Notes: generated from the letters alone by a model not told the origin. DNA of 10,358 nucleotides from an uncultured Ruminiclostridium sp. (GCA_934462775.1 CAKSIR010000085.1:1-10358); one strand, 5' to 3'; positions 1 through 7,012 are shown, counted from the stretch's first letter. Numbers and translations: made by a program.

Positions 1-18
1 GCGGCGCATGAACACAAC

Positions 19-48
19 AAAAAAATCCCGCCGTTACACCAACGGCGG
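19..48 (-). terminator. Intrinsic terminator closing the structural operon
   Basis: On the minus strand CCGCCGTT (48-41) pairs perfectly with AACGGCGG (35-28) around a five-base loop, and is followed after two bases by a run of seven T (25-19). This is the standard form of a Rho-independent terminator. It lies about 50 bases downstream of the last gene, so transcription of the operon most likely ends here. In the plus direction the hairpin is followed only by AATTT, so activity that way would be weak. Confidence 0.9.
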
Positions 49-83
49 AATTTCATAAAACATATTAAAAGGCGGAATTGCCT

Positions 84-98
84 CCGGGCGCAGCCCGG
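84..98 (-). repeat. GC-rich hairpin CCGGGC-TGC-GCCCGG directly after the last stop codon
   Basis: A perfect six-base-pair stem with a three-base loop begins on the base after the TGA of the tip protein gene. No T run follows, so it is not itself a terminator. It may protect the transcript's 3' end or be a small palindromic repeat: the core GGCTGCGCC is also found at 10203-10211, and a similar GCTGCGCCTT lies after terL. Bases 1-98 contain no gene that I can support. Confidence 0.6.
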
Positions 99-1397
99 TC
101 AAGGCGCAGCCTGGTAGATTTCGTAGGTGATCTTCATGGTCTGCTGATCCGTTTTTGTCACCGCTGCGCTGAGGTTGTTGATAGTGGCGAGATAGTTTCT
201 GATTATCATCGCGCTGCCGTTGTAGCTGTACAAAACGTAGGGCAGCTTGCGGTCGTAGTCGTAGACAATGCCCGCGCTTCCCGAGCTTATAGGCGGCAGA
301 AGCTGAACAAAATCAGTGCCGTTGGCGGTCGCTTTTACGGAGTTGTTCACAGGCACATAGAGCCTGCCGCCGAGGACGTAGGCGTAGCCTGACGGAGAGG
401 TAATTCCGGTGTCGGTTTCGCTGCCATCGTCGTCAATGGCGACCAGCTTACTTGCGCTGCCTGTGTTTTTCGTCAGGTAGTATTTCCCGCCGAAGTACGC
501 CGCCGTGTAGCTGTCTGTGAAATTGCCGCTGAACGTTTTCTGCTCGGTCACTTCCTTTGAAACAGGGTCAATGAAGCTTACCGTCATAGTGCCGCCGCTG
601 CTTTTGGAGAGCATTATCCTGCCGTCTTCGGTTACAAAGGAAATGTTTATATTCGAGCATAACGCGGAGGAAAGCTTTGTGTCGGTAAACTTGTTCTGAG
701 CGGTGTACGAGCTTAGGTTGGTAAGCACCCCAAGCTTGGAGGGATTCTGAGTTTCAACGTCCGTTATAATGGGCGTACCCGATTCGTAGCGTATAAACGT
801 GTAGACGTTCTTTCTGAACCTGCCAAGAAAACGGTAGGCGCTTCCTACTCCCGCAACAGCTTCAAGCCCCGTTATGTACTGCACCGACGAATCCGAGTTG
901 TTGAAACGGTAATGCGAATCGTAAAAGGGCGACATATCATTGTGATAAGACCAGCCCGTCCGTCCTCCCGCAAGGGAAGTGAGCGTAACCGCGCTGAATG
1001 TGCAGTTGCCCCTGTCCGTGCCGAAATCCCAGACGTGGCGGTAGCCGTTTTCGATTTTGCCGCTTTCGGTGGCGTTGTACGACCCTCTTGAAGTATCGGT
1101 GCCTGTGTAGGCTCCTCCCGCGTGAGCAACCTCGACGGCGTTCGGCGGCGGCAAAATCTGCTCCGCGCTTTCGGGCAGATTGTCCTTCCACAGCATTATA
1201 CCGCCGAGAGCGCGGCTGTAAATAGGCGTGACGTTCTTGTACACCTCTCTGAAATCAGCCCCCGAAAATACCCACTCCCCGGGGGGATTAAGCAGGTTTT
1301 CCACTGCGTTTGTGACCATGTTCTCGTCCTGCGCACGGTAAACCTCCCTGCCCGTATTTCCGTCAAAAAGCTGTATGGTGGATTTTCCCTTGATCAT
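99..1397 (-). CDS. Tail tip / receptor-binding protein, probable beta-propeller
   Basis: This 432-residue protein is the last gene of the operon. Its first 150 residues resemble a domain I recall from structural proteins at the end of Clostridia phage tail modules: an N-terminal IQLFDGNTGREV strand region, SRALGGIMLW at 61-70 and GTDTSRGSYN at 99-108, followed by a Trp/Asp-rich stretch. From about 150 onward it is rich in Gly, Ser, Thr, Asn and Tyr, with recurring short strands such as GGKYYLT and GGRLYVPV that suggest beta-propeller blades, as expected for a protein contacting the cell surface. No signal peptide or membrane segment is visible. The ATG at 1397 follows AGGAGG with five bases between. 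The preceding gene ends 12 bases upstream. Family resemblance is from memory; receptor binding is inferred from position and composition. Confidence 0.65.
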   Translation of the reverse strand: MIKGKSTIQLFDGNTGREVYRAQDENMVTNAVENLLNPPGEWVFSGADFREVYKNVTPIYSRALGGIMLWKDNLPESAEQILPPPNAVEVAHAGGAYTGTDTSRGSYNATESGKIENGYRHVWDFGTDRGNCTFSAVTLTSLAGGRTGWSYHNDMSPFYDSHYRFNNSDSSVQYITGLEAVAGVGSAYRFLGRFRKNVYTFIRYESGTPIITDVETQNPSKLGVLTNLSSYTAQNKFTDTKLSSALCSNINISFVTEDGRIMLSKSSGGTMTVSFIDPVSKEVTEQKTFSGNFTDSYTAAYFGGKYYLTKNTGSASKLVAIDDDGSETDTGITSPSGYAYVLGGRLYVPVNNSVKATANGTDFVQLLPPISSGSAGIVYDYDRKLPYVLYSYNGSAMIIRNYLATINNLSAAVTKTDQQTMKITYEIYQAAP

Positions 1398-1409
1398 GTT
1401 TTCCTCCTG

Positions 1410-3290
1410 TCAGTTTACTTCAAATTCAGCGGTAAACGCCGCAATATATTCGCCGTTTATCCTGTTTTTCAGCGTTCCCGCCGAGTTGTCGTAGGAAACG
1501 CTGCAATTGCCGCTTGCAAGGCTTATTCCCTCGAAGCCGAGGAAAATGACATTGCTGCCCGAAAGGACCGCCGACTCAGGCTTGTAGTAGTCAAATCCTC
1601 CCGTTTTCGGGATACCTATTGTGAACGCCTCAGCCGAGGTTTCTCCCATGTCGGCAGGGTTGCCGAGCACTATCTCAATGCCGCCCTCAGCCGCCCTTGC
1701 GTAAGGAATATCGCTGAACCGAACGTCATAGCCGACGCCGATATGCTCCCTTGAAACGGCGAAGCCGTCAAAGCCCTGTGAAAACGCCTTTCCGATAACG
1801 CCCACCGCCGCAATGTACGGCTCCTCGTCAAAGTCGATGCGCACTTTCTCCCTTGAAACCTTGAAATACGGCATTTCAAAGGCGAACGTCCTGCTTGGAT
1901 TTTTCAGTCCCTCGCCTGACAGATACTGTCCCCAGACGCTCATAAGCGCCTGTTCGCGCTGAACCGTGCAGATTCCTGCGGAAATCTGCGCCGTAAGCAC
2001 AAGGTTATTAACTCCGCAGGCAACGCTTTCAAGGAAGTTGTGCAGAGTAACCGTGCTGTATTCGAGAGCCTTCAGGTTTACCATCGCCTTTGGGAAAATC
2101 TCGTTTTCGTTGAGGAAAAGCCGCAGTATAAGCTGGCAGTCCTCCGTAGGAACAACGACTATCTCCCCTCCGAAAACAAGACTTGTTTCCGCCAGGGATT
2201 TAAAGTCAAGGGTCAGCAGATTCGCCGCAGCACCGCTGCGAATTGCGGCGTCCTCGTCGTTCCGCGCGGTGTAGCACTGCATTTTCAGCGCCTTTTCAAG
2301 CAGCTCCGCCTCGTCGCTTTTCCTCGGCTCGTTTACCGAGTTCTTGGAAAAGGAGGAAAGCACCGCCGAAAACGTTCCGTCGTAGGTGTAAACGACCTCG
2401 CTTATGACTATGTTGAAAACGCCGTTGTCGTAATCGTTCTGGAGATAAACGCTGTCCCCCGCCTCAAGATAGGGCAGAGCCTGCATTTTCACGTCCGCGC
2501 CGTAGTAGGTGAAGCCTGCGTAATCGGCGTATATCCGCTGCGCCATAAGCTCCGAGGCAAAGGGGTTTTCCTGACGGTAAACGGTGCGGCTGGTACCCTC
2601 TCCCGCGGAATAGACGCTGTCGTCCCACACAAGGTCGATTTGCTTTACGGTGTACTCGTCCGCCTTGATGAGCAGGTCGGTGTAATTGTCGCGCCTGATG
2701 GTTTCGCCGCAGCTTCTGTGCTTTTTCAGCACAAGCTTTCCGTACCTGTCAAACTTTGCGCAGCCGCCGTTTGCGCCTGCAATGTAGCCTATCATGTCGC
2801 GGTTGGTGCAGCCGTAGGGCGGCTGACTGCATATATATGAACGGCTGCCGAAATCCGCCGTTATTTCCAGCTTTTCGCACAGCTCCTCAAACACGTCCTG
2901 CATTTTAGCGGGGAATTTCAGCTTTGACTTATACTGCTCCCCAAGCCTGTACATACGGTCGTAGCAGGTTATGGAATACCGCGTTCTTCTGCGGTAGCGC
3001 CTGCTTATATAAAACACTCCCAGTGGGCAAAGCTCATTGCTGCCCTTAAAGCTGACGTAAGGCTTTACCACCGCGTCAAGGGGGATTATCTTTTCAGTGG
3101 AAAGCTCGAAGTGAAAGCGGTTGGCGCAGGTCGTTCCAAGCTCCATATCCTCGTTATGCACCACGTCGTCAAACTGAAAGGAAAGTATCTCGTTATCCGT
3201 AAAAACCAGATCCCCTGCCGTTATTATGCAGGAAATTTCGCGGCCGTTGGCGGTGGCAAGCGCCTTGAAGCTTTCCGATACGTTTACCAT
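1410..3290 (-). CDS. Phage tail hub / tail-associated structural protein
   Basis: This is the largest protein here (626 residues). Residues about 30-330 follow the pattern of tail hub proteins (gp27/Tal-like N-terminal regions of Gram-positive phages): an FQFDD strand segment, LCPLGVFYISRRYRR near 90-105, a YSITCYDRMYRLG segment, then NRDMIGYIAGANGGCAKFDR, typical of the domain that forms a ring under the tail tube. Residues about 330-626 are a separate beta-rich part, possibly a jelly-roll, with alternating hydrophobic strands. That suggests a hub with a fused tip or carbohydrate-contacting domain. The ATG overlaps the previous TAA by one base and follows AGGAG with five bases between. No peptidase motif or membrane segment is evident. 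Hub assignment is fairly secure; the role of the C-terminal half is inferred. Confidence 0.72.
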   Translation of the reverse strand: MVNVSESFKALATANGREISCIITAGDLVFTDNEILSFQFDDVVHNEDMELGTTCANRFHFELSTEKIIPLDAVVKPYVSFKGSNELCPLGVFYISRRYRRRTRYSITCYDRMYRLGEQYKSKLKFPAKMQDVFEELCEKLEITADFGSRSYICSQPPYGCTNRDMIGYIAGANGGCAKFDRYGKLVLKKHRSCGETIRRDNYTDLLIKADEYTVKQIDLVWDDSVYSAGEGTSRTVYRQENPFASELMAQRIYADYAGFTYYGADVKMQALPYLEAGDSVYLQNDYDNGVFNIVISEVVYTYDGTFSAVLSSFSKNSVNEPRKSDEAELLEKALKMQCYTARNDEDAAIRSGAAANLLTLDFKSLAETSLVFGGEIVVVPTEDCQLILRLFLNENEIFPKAMVNLKALEYSTVTLHNFLESVACGVNNLVLTAQISAGICTVQREQALMSVWGQYLSGEGLKNPSRTFAFEMPYFKVSREKVRIDFDEEPYIAAVGVIGKAFSQGFDGFAVSREHIGVGYDVRFSDIPYARAAEGGIEIVLGNPADMGETSAEAFTIGIPKTGGFDYYKPESAVLSGSNVIFLGFEGISLASGNCSVSYDNSAGTLKNRINGEYIAAFTAEFEVN

Positions 3291-3637
3291 TACAGCTCCT
3301 CCAGAACAAGCCTTGTGGCTTTGTAGTACGCCTTGCCGCCGCTGTCAAAGTCAATCTGCTCCGGCTGCTCCGCAAGGTGGAATTTGCGCTGCACCTCTCC
3401 GTAAGCGGCGGCGTAAAAGGTAACGTTAAAGAACACGCCCTCCGTTTCCTTAAGCACCGCCCCAAGCTCCTCGGCGGTAAGCTCCCCAAGCACCACCGTA
3501 AGGGTGAACTTGCGCGCCACCATGTCGATAAGCATATCGCCGTTGCAGTTGTAGTTTACCCTGCTGCCCCGCGTTTTGCGGTCGGCGGAAAAGCTCACCA
3601 CCTTAGGCACAGGGAGATTGTTGAAATATAGCTCCAT
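3290..3637 (-). CDS. Small tail protein in the distal-tail position (DUF6711-like)
   Basis: The 115-residue product starts ELYFNNLPVPKVVSFSAD, like small phage proteins that begin with a 'YFNG...P' strand and have a beta-rich core, sometimes annotated DUF6711. The order is strand, polar loop, then MVARKFTLTVVLGELTAEEL followed by a strand pair with FNVTFYAAAYGE, compatible with a small ring-forming tail protein. Such genes sit next to the hub gene in Clostridia phages and probably take the place of Dit, linking tube and hub. The start has AGGAGG four bases upstream. It begins eight bases after the previous stop and its TAA overlaps the ATG of the hub gene. The family name is from memory and the function is inferred from position. 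Confidence 0.5.
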   Translation of the reverse strand: MELYFNNLPVPKVVSFSADRKTRGSRVNYNCNGDMLIDMVARKFTLTVVLGELTAEELGAVLKETEGVFFNVTFYAAAYGEVQRKFHLAEQPEQIDFDSGGKAYYKATRLVLEEL

Positions 3638-3645
3638 TGCTCCTC

Positions 3646-3978
3646 CTATCTGACAAGCTTAGTGTTGAACTGCATACTCATTTCGTTGGCAGCCTTTGCA
3701 ACCGCCCTTGCGATTGCGTAGCTGTCAATATCTGCGGAAAACCCGTTTTCGCGCAGGTCCTCCGCTCCGCCGCAAGGCGGTTCGGCAGGCAGCGGGGAGC
3801 GGCTGACGGCATTGCCGCCCGCAGCTTCACGCTCCCTTTGCAAAAATCCGTCAACGTCTGGGACGCTGATTTCCCGCTGCGACAGCGCGGAAATTTTCCG
3901 CAGGCTGTCCTCCCCAAGCCCGTCCATAAAGCCGCTGAGCATTTCCGCGGCTTTGCTGTTTGAAATTTTCTCAGCCAT
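3646..3978 (-). CDS. Unrecognised 110-residue protein in the tape-measure position
   Basis: I do not recognise a family. The N-terminal 55 residues look helical, with KAAEMLSGFMDGLGEDSLRK and an EISVPDVDGFLQ segment. Residues 55-80 are a low-complexity, Pro/Ala/Cys-containing linker. The last 30 residues (SADIDSYAIARAVAKAANEM) again look helical, and the 'IDSYAIARAV' type of segment reminds me of C-terminal regions of some phage tail proteins. The reading frame is credible: ATG preceded by AGGAGG at six bases, overlapping the previous gene by eight bases, with the next gene starting nine bases after its stop. In siphophages a tape measure of many hundreds of residues normally lies between the tail chaperone and the distal tail gene. 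Here only this small gene does. It could be a miniature tape measure, a remnant, or an unrelated tail component. Confidence 0.7.
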   Translation of the reverse strand: MAEKISNSKAAEMLSGFMDGLGEDSLRKISALSQREISVPDVDGFLQREREAAGGNAVSRSPLPAEPPCGGAEDLRENGFSADIDSYAIARAVAKAANEMSMQFNTKLVR

Positions 3979-4582
3979 AACGCTCCTCCTGTGTCAAAAG
4001 CCTGTCAAAAATTCGGGATACGCCCTGTTCAAAGGGCTGCGCGGCGGATTCCTCCGTCCCGATAAGCGCCTTGAATTTCCGCCAGCCTATCGTTTCCTTT
4101 GAAAGGTCGATTCCCTTTTCCGCAAAGGTCTTATACAGCGCGGAAAAGCTTTCGCACAGCCCGCCTGCGCCTGCGATTTCCGACAGCCTGTCCAGAAGCT
4201 GCCGCCTTTTTTCCTCCGTAAGAAAAACCGCCCTTGCAAAGCTGAGGGGCGCAAGCAGCCCTTTCAGACCGAGCATGACCCGTTTCCTTTCAGGCAGGAA
4301 CCTCTGCTCCGAAAGCGCCGCCGCTCTCATAACCGAGCGCAGAGTAAGCCGCGCCTTGTAGGCTTTTCCCGAAAAAAAGACGGTTTCTCCGCTCTCAAGG
4401 TCGCATTCATCATAGGAAACAAGCGCCCTTTCAATCCGCCCTTCAAGGCGGAAAAGCTCCCTTTCGTCAAGAGAGCTTTTCCCGAAAATATCCCATGCGA
4501 GCCGCTCAAGCGCCTTTTCGTCCCCTGCCGCGTAAAAGCAGCCCGCCGCGCGCAGCAGCCCTCTGCTCCTGCCGCTCCTCAC
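3971..4582 (-). CDS. Probable tail assembly chaperone (Gp15-like)
   Basis: The 203-residue product follows the tail tube gene, the usual place of tail assembly chaperones. Near residues 145-172 it reads FSALYKTFAEKGIDLSK and then IGWRKFKALIG, resembling the 'YGIDL ... LHWwkF..LL' signature of Gp15-family proteins of Gram-positive phages. The first two thirds are basic and helical and do not resemble the family to my eye. The start is a GTG at 4580-4582 overlapping the TGA of the tube gene. No ribosome binding site precedes it, so translation is probably coupled, or a weak downstream start is used after GAGGAG at 4573-4578. Chaperones of this type normally bind a tape measure protein, which is not visible here, so the role stays uncertain. 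Confidence 0.5.
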   Translation of the reverse strand: MRSGRSRGLLRAAGCFYAAGDEKALERLAWDIFGKSSLDERELFRLEGRIERALVSYDECDLESGETVFFSGKAYKARLTLRSVMRAAALSEQRFLPERKRVMLGLKGLLAPLSFARAVFLTEEKRRQLLDRLSEIAGAGGLCESFSALYKTFAEKGIDLSKETIGWRKFKALIGTEESAAQPFEQGVSRIFDRLLTQEERYG

Positions 4583-5010
4583 AGCTGAGTGACCGTAGGC
4601 TTGCCGTTGCCCTTCATTTCAAGGACAACGGAGTTTGGCTGATTTGCTTTGCCGCCCTTTTCGGCGATTTTCACAAGGGTAACGTTCCACAGCACCGTGC
4701 GGTTGTTTTTGGTTATTTTAAGCTGGGTTTTCCGCGCGTCCCCCGTGCCGTAAAGGACCGAGGGAGAGAAAATGTACTTTATAACCTCGTCGTCCGGCAT
4801 AAAGTCGCCGCCGAACGTAATAGTGTAATCGCAGCCCGTTACCTCGCTGGAGGAAAATCCTCCGTCCGCAAGGTAAGCGGCTGTATAGCAGCTTTCGCCC
4901 ATGTCCTGCGAAACGGTGCGGAATGCTCTGCCAAGGTCGCCCCAGACAGCGCCGTCACTGTTTTCCCCGATTTTGAGCATTGCCGAAAGCCGATTGTTAA
5001 GCTCTACCAT
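4579..5010 (-). CDS. Major tail tube protein
   Basis: The 143-residue product has the look of a phage tail tube monomer: an early helical part, a central beta-rich part (SEVTGCDYTITFGGDFM), acidic PDDEVIKYIF, then RKTQLKITKNNRTVLWNVTL and a C-terminal strand (SVVLEMKGNGKP). 'Tube' proteins of Clostridia and Listeria A118-like phages share this 'FDGDF..DD...' and 'V.L..NGKPT' arrangement. It would polymerise into the hollow tube through which DNA passes. I chose the ATG at 5010 because AAAGGAG sits five bases upstream. An in-frame ATG at 5025 overlaps the previous stop and that ribosome binding site, and would add only MKGAA. It is flanked by the tail terminator and a chaperone-like gene, as expected. 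Confidence 0.7.
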   Translation of the reverse strand: MVELNNRLSAMLKIGENSDGAVWGDLGRAFRTVSQDMGESCYTAAYLADGGFSSSEVTGCDYTITFGGDFMPDDEVIKYIFSPSVLYGTGDARKTQLKITKNNRTVLWNVTLVKIAEKGGKANQPNSVVLEMKGNGKPTVTQL

Positions 5011-5015
5011 TGCCG

Positions 5016-5022
5016 CTCCTTT
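5016..5022 (-). promoter_or_regulatory. Ribosome binding site deciding the tail tube start
   Basis: AAAGGAG on the minus strand, five bases before the ATG at 5010. It overlaps the upstream in-frame ATG at 5025-5023, which argues for the shorter protein. Confidence 0.7.
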
Positions 5023-5393
5023 CATAACGTGTAAAATTCAGCGTAGGCGGTCAGGCGGTAAACGCTGCCTTTTCCGCCGCCGTCCTCCAGGGCGGGCTGA
5101 GAGGAAACTCCCCAGGCGGAAATCCCGTCGGGCAGGTTTTCGCTTTTGCGGATATAGTCCGCAATATTGCCGATTGCGGCGAAAGCCTGTTCGCTGTCAA
5201 GGCTCTTTGCGCGGAAGATTATCTCCATGCGGATATAGGCGCCGCCGTCGATGTATTCCGAAACCGTTTCGCCGCCGCATATTTCTGCGGCAATTCCGCC
5301 TGAGTCGGGCAGCCTGCCGCAGACTATTTCGCAGGAAAGACCGCTGTTCAGCCGTTCAACCGCTTTTTCAAGCACCTTTTTGTAAATACTCAT
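5022..5393 (-). CDS. Tail terminator (minor capsid protein 3 type)
   Basis: The 123-residue product shows the pattern of tail terminator / 'minor capsid 3' proteins: an N-terminal helix (YKKVLEKAVERLNSG), a strand rich in small residues, then YIRMEIIFRAKSLDSEQAF, a helix (IGNIADYIRK) and a C-terminal strand VYRLTAYAEFYTL. In A118-like and lambda-type phages these form a ring capping the finished tail tube and docking it to the head. The start codon overlaps the stop of the preceding head-closure gene (ATGA) and is preceded at a longer spacing by AAGGG. Its stop precedes the tail tube start by 11 bases. The order head closure, terminator, tube supports the call. In A118-like phages a further neck protein usually lies between it and the preceding gene; none does here. 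Confidence 0.65.
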   Translation of the reverse strand: MSIYKKVLEKAVERLNSGLSCEIVCGRLPDSGGIAAEICGGETVSEYIDGGAYIRMEIIFRAKSLDSEQAFAAIGNIADYIRKSENLPDGISAWGVSSQPALEDGGGKGSVYRLTAYAEFYTL

Positions 5394-5725
5394 ATCAGCA
5401 CCGCCCTTATATGATGAACCTTGTCCGCCGCCATGACGTACCTTGCGTTTTCAACGCGGTAGCTGCCGCCTCTGTACTCCACAACGTCCCCAACGTCAAT
5501 CTCAACATTATGCGGCAGCGAGTTCACACTGTCGTAGTAAAGCACAAGATATTGTGCGTATTTTTCATTGCCGCTTGAAAAGTCCCCTTTGCGGTTTTCC
5601 TCAATGCGGACATTTCGCAGCACCGCCGCCGTGGTGTATTTGCCGCCGTAAACGCCGTCCTTTACAGGCTTTTTCAGCACGCATTCCCCCGACAGCAGCT
5701 TAATCGGAATAGGTTTAACAAGCAT
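5390..5725 (-). CDS. Head-closure protein (minor capsid protein 1 type)
   Basis: The 111-residue protein begins LVKPIPIKLLSGECVLKKPV, which matches the 'KPIP..LL..' start of the minor-capsid-1 family from A118-like phages. It continues with a strand-rich core (TTAAVLRNVRIEEN, YAQYLVLYYDSVNS) and a DVGDVVEYRGGSYRVENARY segment characteristic of small beta-barrel head-completion proteins. It should form the ring closing the packaged head before tail joining. The ATG overlaps the preceding connector gene by 11 bases. AAAGG lies immediately against the ATG, too close for a normal ribosome binding site, so translation is probably coupled to the gene before. No unusual domain is visible. Confidence 0.68.
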   Translation of the reverse strand: MLVKPIPIKLLSGECVLKKPVKDGVYGGKYTTAAVLRNVRIEENRKGDFSSGNEKYAQYLVLYYDSVNSLPHNVEIDVGDVVEYRGGSYRVENARYVMAADKVHHIRAVLI

Positions 5726-6080
5726 CCTTTACCGCCGTTCCCCTGTAAAACAGACCACCCAGCTTGAGAATGGCAAGGGAAATGGGGCAAACCCCAATTC
5801 CCTCCACCGAGCTTCCCTCATAGTCGGCTACATCGTAGGAAAAATCCCCGATGGAAACCCTGCCGCCCGCCTGCTCGCCGCCGTAAAGCAGCATATTTTC
5901 GCACTGAGCGTAAATCGCCTGCTTAAGGCACTTTTCCTCCTCCGCAGTTAAAGCGCCGCCGCGCCTGCCGCCGCTGAGCAGGTCGATTACGACCTGCGCG
6001 TCAGCAAGCTTTCTCGGAAAATCGGCTCTGTCGCCGCCCTCGAAGCCAAGTCCGTTGTATTCTTCAACCGTAAGCTCCAT
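5715..6080 (-). CDS. Head-tail connector (adaptor) protein
   Basis: The 121-residue protein directly follows the major capsid gene. It is mostly helical in its first 80 residues (LTVEEYNGLGF, KLADAQVVIDLLSGG, LTAEEEKCLKQAIYAQCENM), the fold expected of the gp6/gp15-type adaptor that binds under the portal, and ends in a short loop-strand-helix region with LAILKLGGLFYRG. Family assignment rests on position and this helical pattern. The ATG at 6080 has AAGGAG five bases upstream, overlapping the stop codon of the capsid gene. The next gene overlaps its end by 11 bases. Confidence 0.65.
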   Translation of the reverse strand: MELTVEEYNGLGFEGGDRADFPRKLADAQVVIDLLSGGRRGGALTAEEEKCLKQAIYAQCENMLLYGGEQAGGRVSIGDFSYDVADYEGSSVEGIGVCPISLAILKLGGLFYRGTAVKDAC

Positions 6081-6089
6081 ACCTGCTCC

Positions 6090-6998
6090 TTAGCCCGCCT
6101 GATTCAGCGAAACCGCAATAGCCTTCTTTGCATTGTCGGAAACGAACAGGTCGTGGTACTTTCTGTAATCGATGTCCCACGCGTCAGCGAACTGGTTGAT
6201 GTCGGGGCTTATCATCTTCACGTTGTCCGTCTTTGAAACGGCGACAGGCGCGTTCTTCGGGCAGATGATCCAGTTGACGTCAACAGCGCTCTCGCTTGCC
6301 GCAAAGCCGCCGTCAGCCTCGCTGCCGCTGCCTGTCTTAAACGAGTAAGCCGACTTCATACGCGCGCTTGAAACAGGAATAACAGCCGCGCCGTTGATAG
6401 TCTTTACCGCAAGGTCAAGCTCGCCCTGCTTGAAGCTGCCTGCGTCAATGTAGCGTGAAACCTCCTCGCTTGACATGAGCATATCGTAAACGGGGCGCGC
6501 CATGGTGATTACAATGCTGCTTTCGCCGCCCGTTACGTCGTAGACCTTGCTTAACTGGGCAAGGAGCTGAGAAAGAACGGTAGCCTTTTCGGGGACGTAG
6601 TTCTCCTTGATTTCAGCCTTAGCCGCAAGGGTCGAGTAGCGGTAAGCGTCAATTTCGGGGATTACCCTTGTACGCTGAAACTCGCTGGCAACGTTGGCGG
6701 CAGTCAGCCCGAAAGCGGTTTCGTCAACGTCCATTGCGTCGATTCTGAAGCGTCTGCCTCTGTCCTGGGACATGGTCATCGTCTGGTAGGAGAAAGTAAC
6801 CGCGCCCTCTGTGTAACCCTCGTCGCGGTCGTAGTTGCCAAGACCCTGTAAGGACATTTTCGGCAGCTTGATTTCCTTGCCGCCGTTGTAGATGACCTGA
6901 CCTGCGTTATCCTCCATCCAGCCGGATGTTGCGCCCTCGCAGATCTGCTTGTCAAGCTCGTTCTGAAAAACCTTTGCGTATTCAACTGTGTTAGCCAT
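6090..6998 (-). CDS. Major capsid protein
   Basis: The 302-residue product starts MANTVEYAKVFQNELDKQI. It then has a long polar segment resembling the extended arm and E-loop of HK97-fold coat proteins (SGWMEDNAGQ, IKLPKMSLQGLGNYDRDEGY, TMTMSQDRGRRFRIDAMDVD), and a helical and strand core (VYDMLMSSEEVSRYID, INGAAVIPVSSARM) ending in DIDYRKYHDLFVSDNAKKAI. The size fits a coat protein made without a cleaved N-terminal delta domain. I chose the ATG at 6998 because AAAGGA lies eight bases upstream. The in-frame ATG at 7019 overlaps the previous stop, would add MSERNFI, and lacks its own site. Position between a scaffold-like protein and a connector supports the call. It is the shell subunit assembling around the scaffold. 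Confidence 0.8.
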   Translation of the reverse strand: MANTVEYAKVFQNELDKQICEGATSGWMEDNAGQVIYNGGKEIKLPKMSLQGLGNYDRDEGYTEGAVTFSYQTMTMSQDRGRRFRIDAMDVDETAFGLTAANVASEFQRTRVIPEIDAYRYSTLAAKAEIKENYVPEKATVLSQLLAQLSKVYDVTGGESSIVITMARPVYDMLMSSEEVSRYIDAGSFKQGELDLAVKTINGAAVIPVSSARMKSAYSFKTGSGSEADGGFAASESAVDVNWIICPKNAPVAVSKTDNVKMISPDINQFADAWDIDYRKYHDLFVSDNAKKAIAVSLNQAG

Positions 6999-7006
6999 GA
7001 TAAAAT

Positions 7007-7012
7007 TCCTTT
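7007..7012 (-). promoter_or_regulatory. Ribosome binding site deciding the capsid start
   Basis: AAAGGA on the minus strand, eight bases before the ATG at 6998. This favours the MANTVEYAK start over the ATG at 7019, which overlaps the scaffold stop as ATGA. Confidence 0.65.

Noticed and set aside
84..98. Second terminator right after the tip gene
   Set aside because: The stem is strong but is followed by GAGGCAATTCC with no T run; the real terminator lies at 19-48.
1122..1754. Plus-strand open frame (210 codons) spanning the junction of hub and tip genes
   Set aside because: It crosses two real minus-strand genes, has no family resemblance and no plausible promoter or neighbours.
2040..2840. 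Plus-strand open frame (266 codons) opposite the hub gene
   Set aside because: Its composition is that of a reverse-strand shadow (runs of Val, Arg and Ala), it has no domain, and the minus-strand gene is well supported.
3960..4000. Programmed frameshift joining the 203- and 110-residue genes, as in lambda G-T
   Set aside because: The second gene has its own ATG with AGGAGG at good spacing, the overlap is only eight bases, and no slippery heptamer is visible there.
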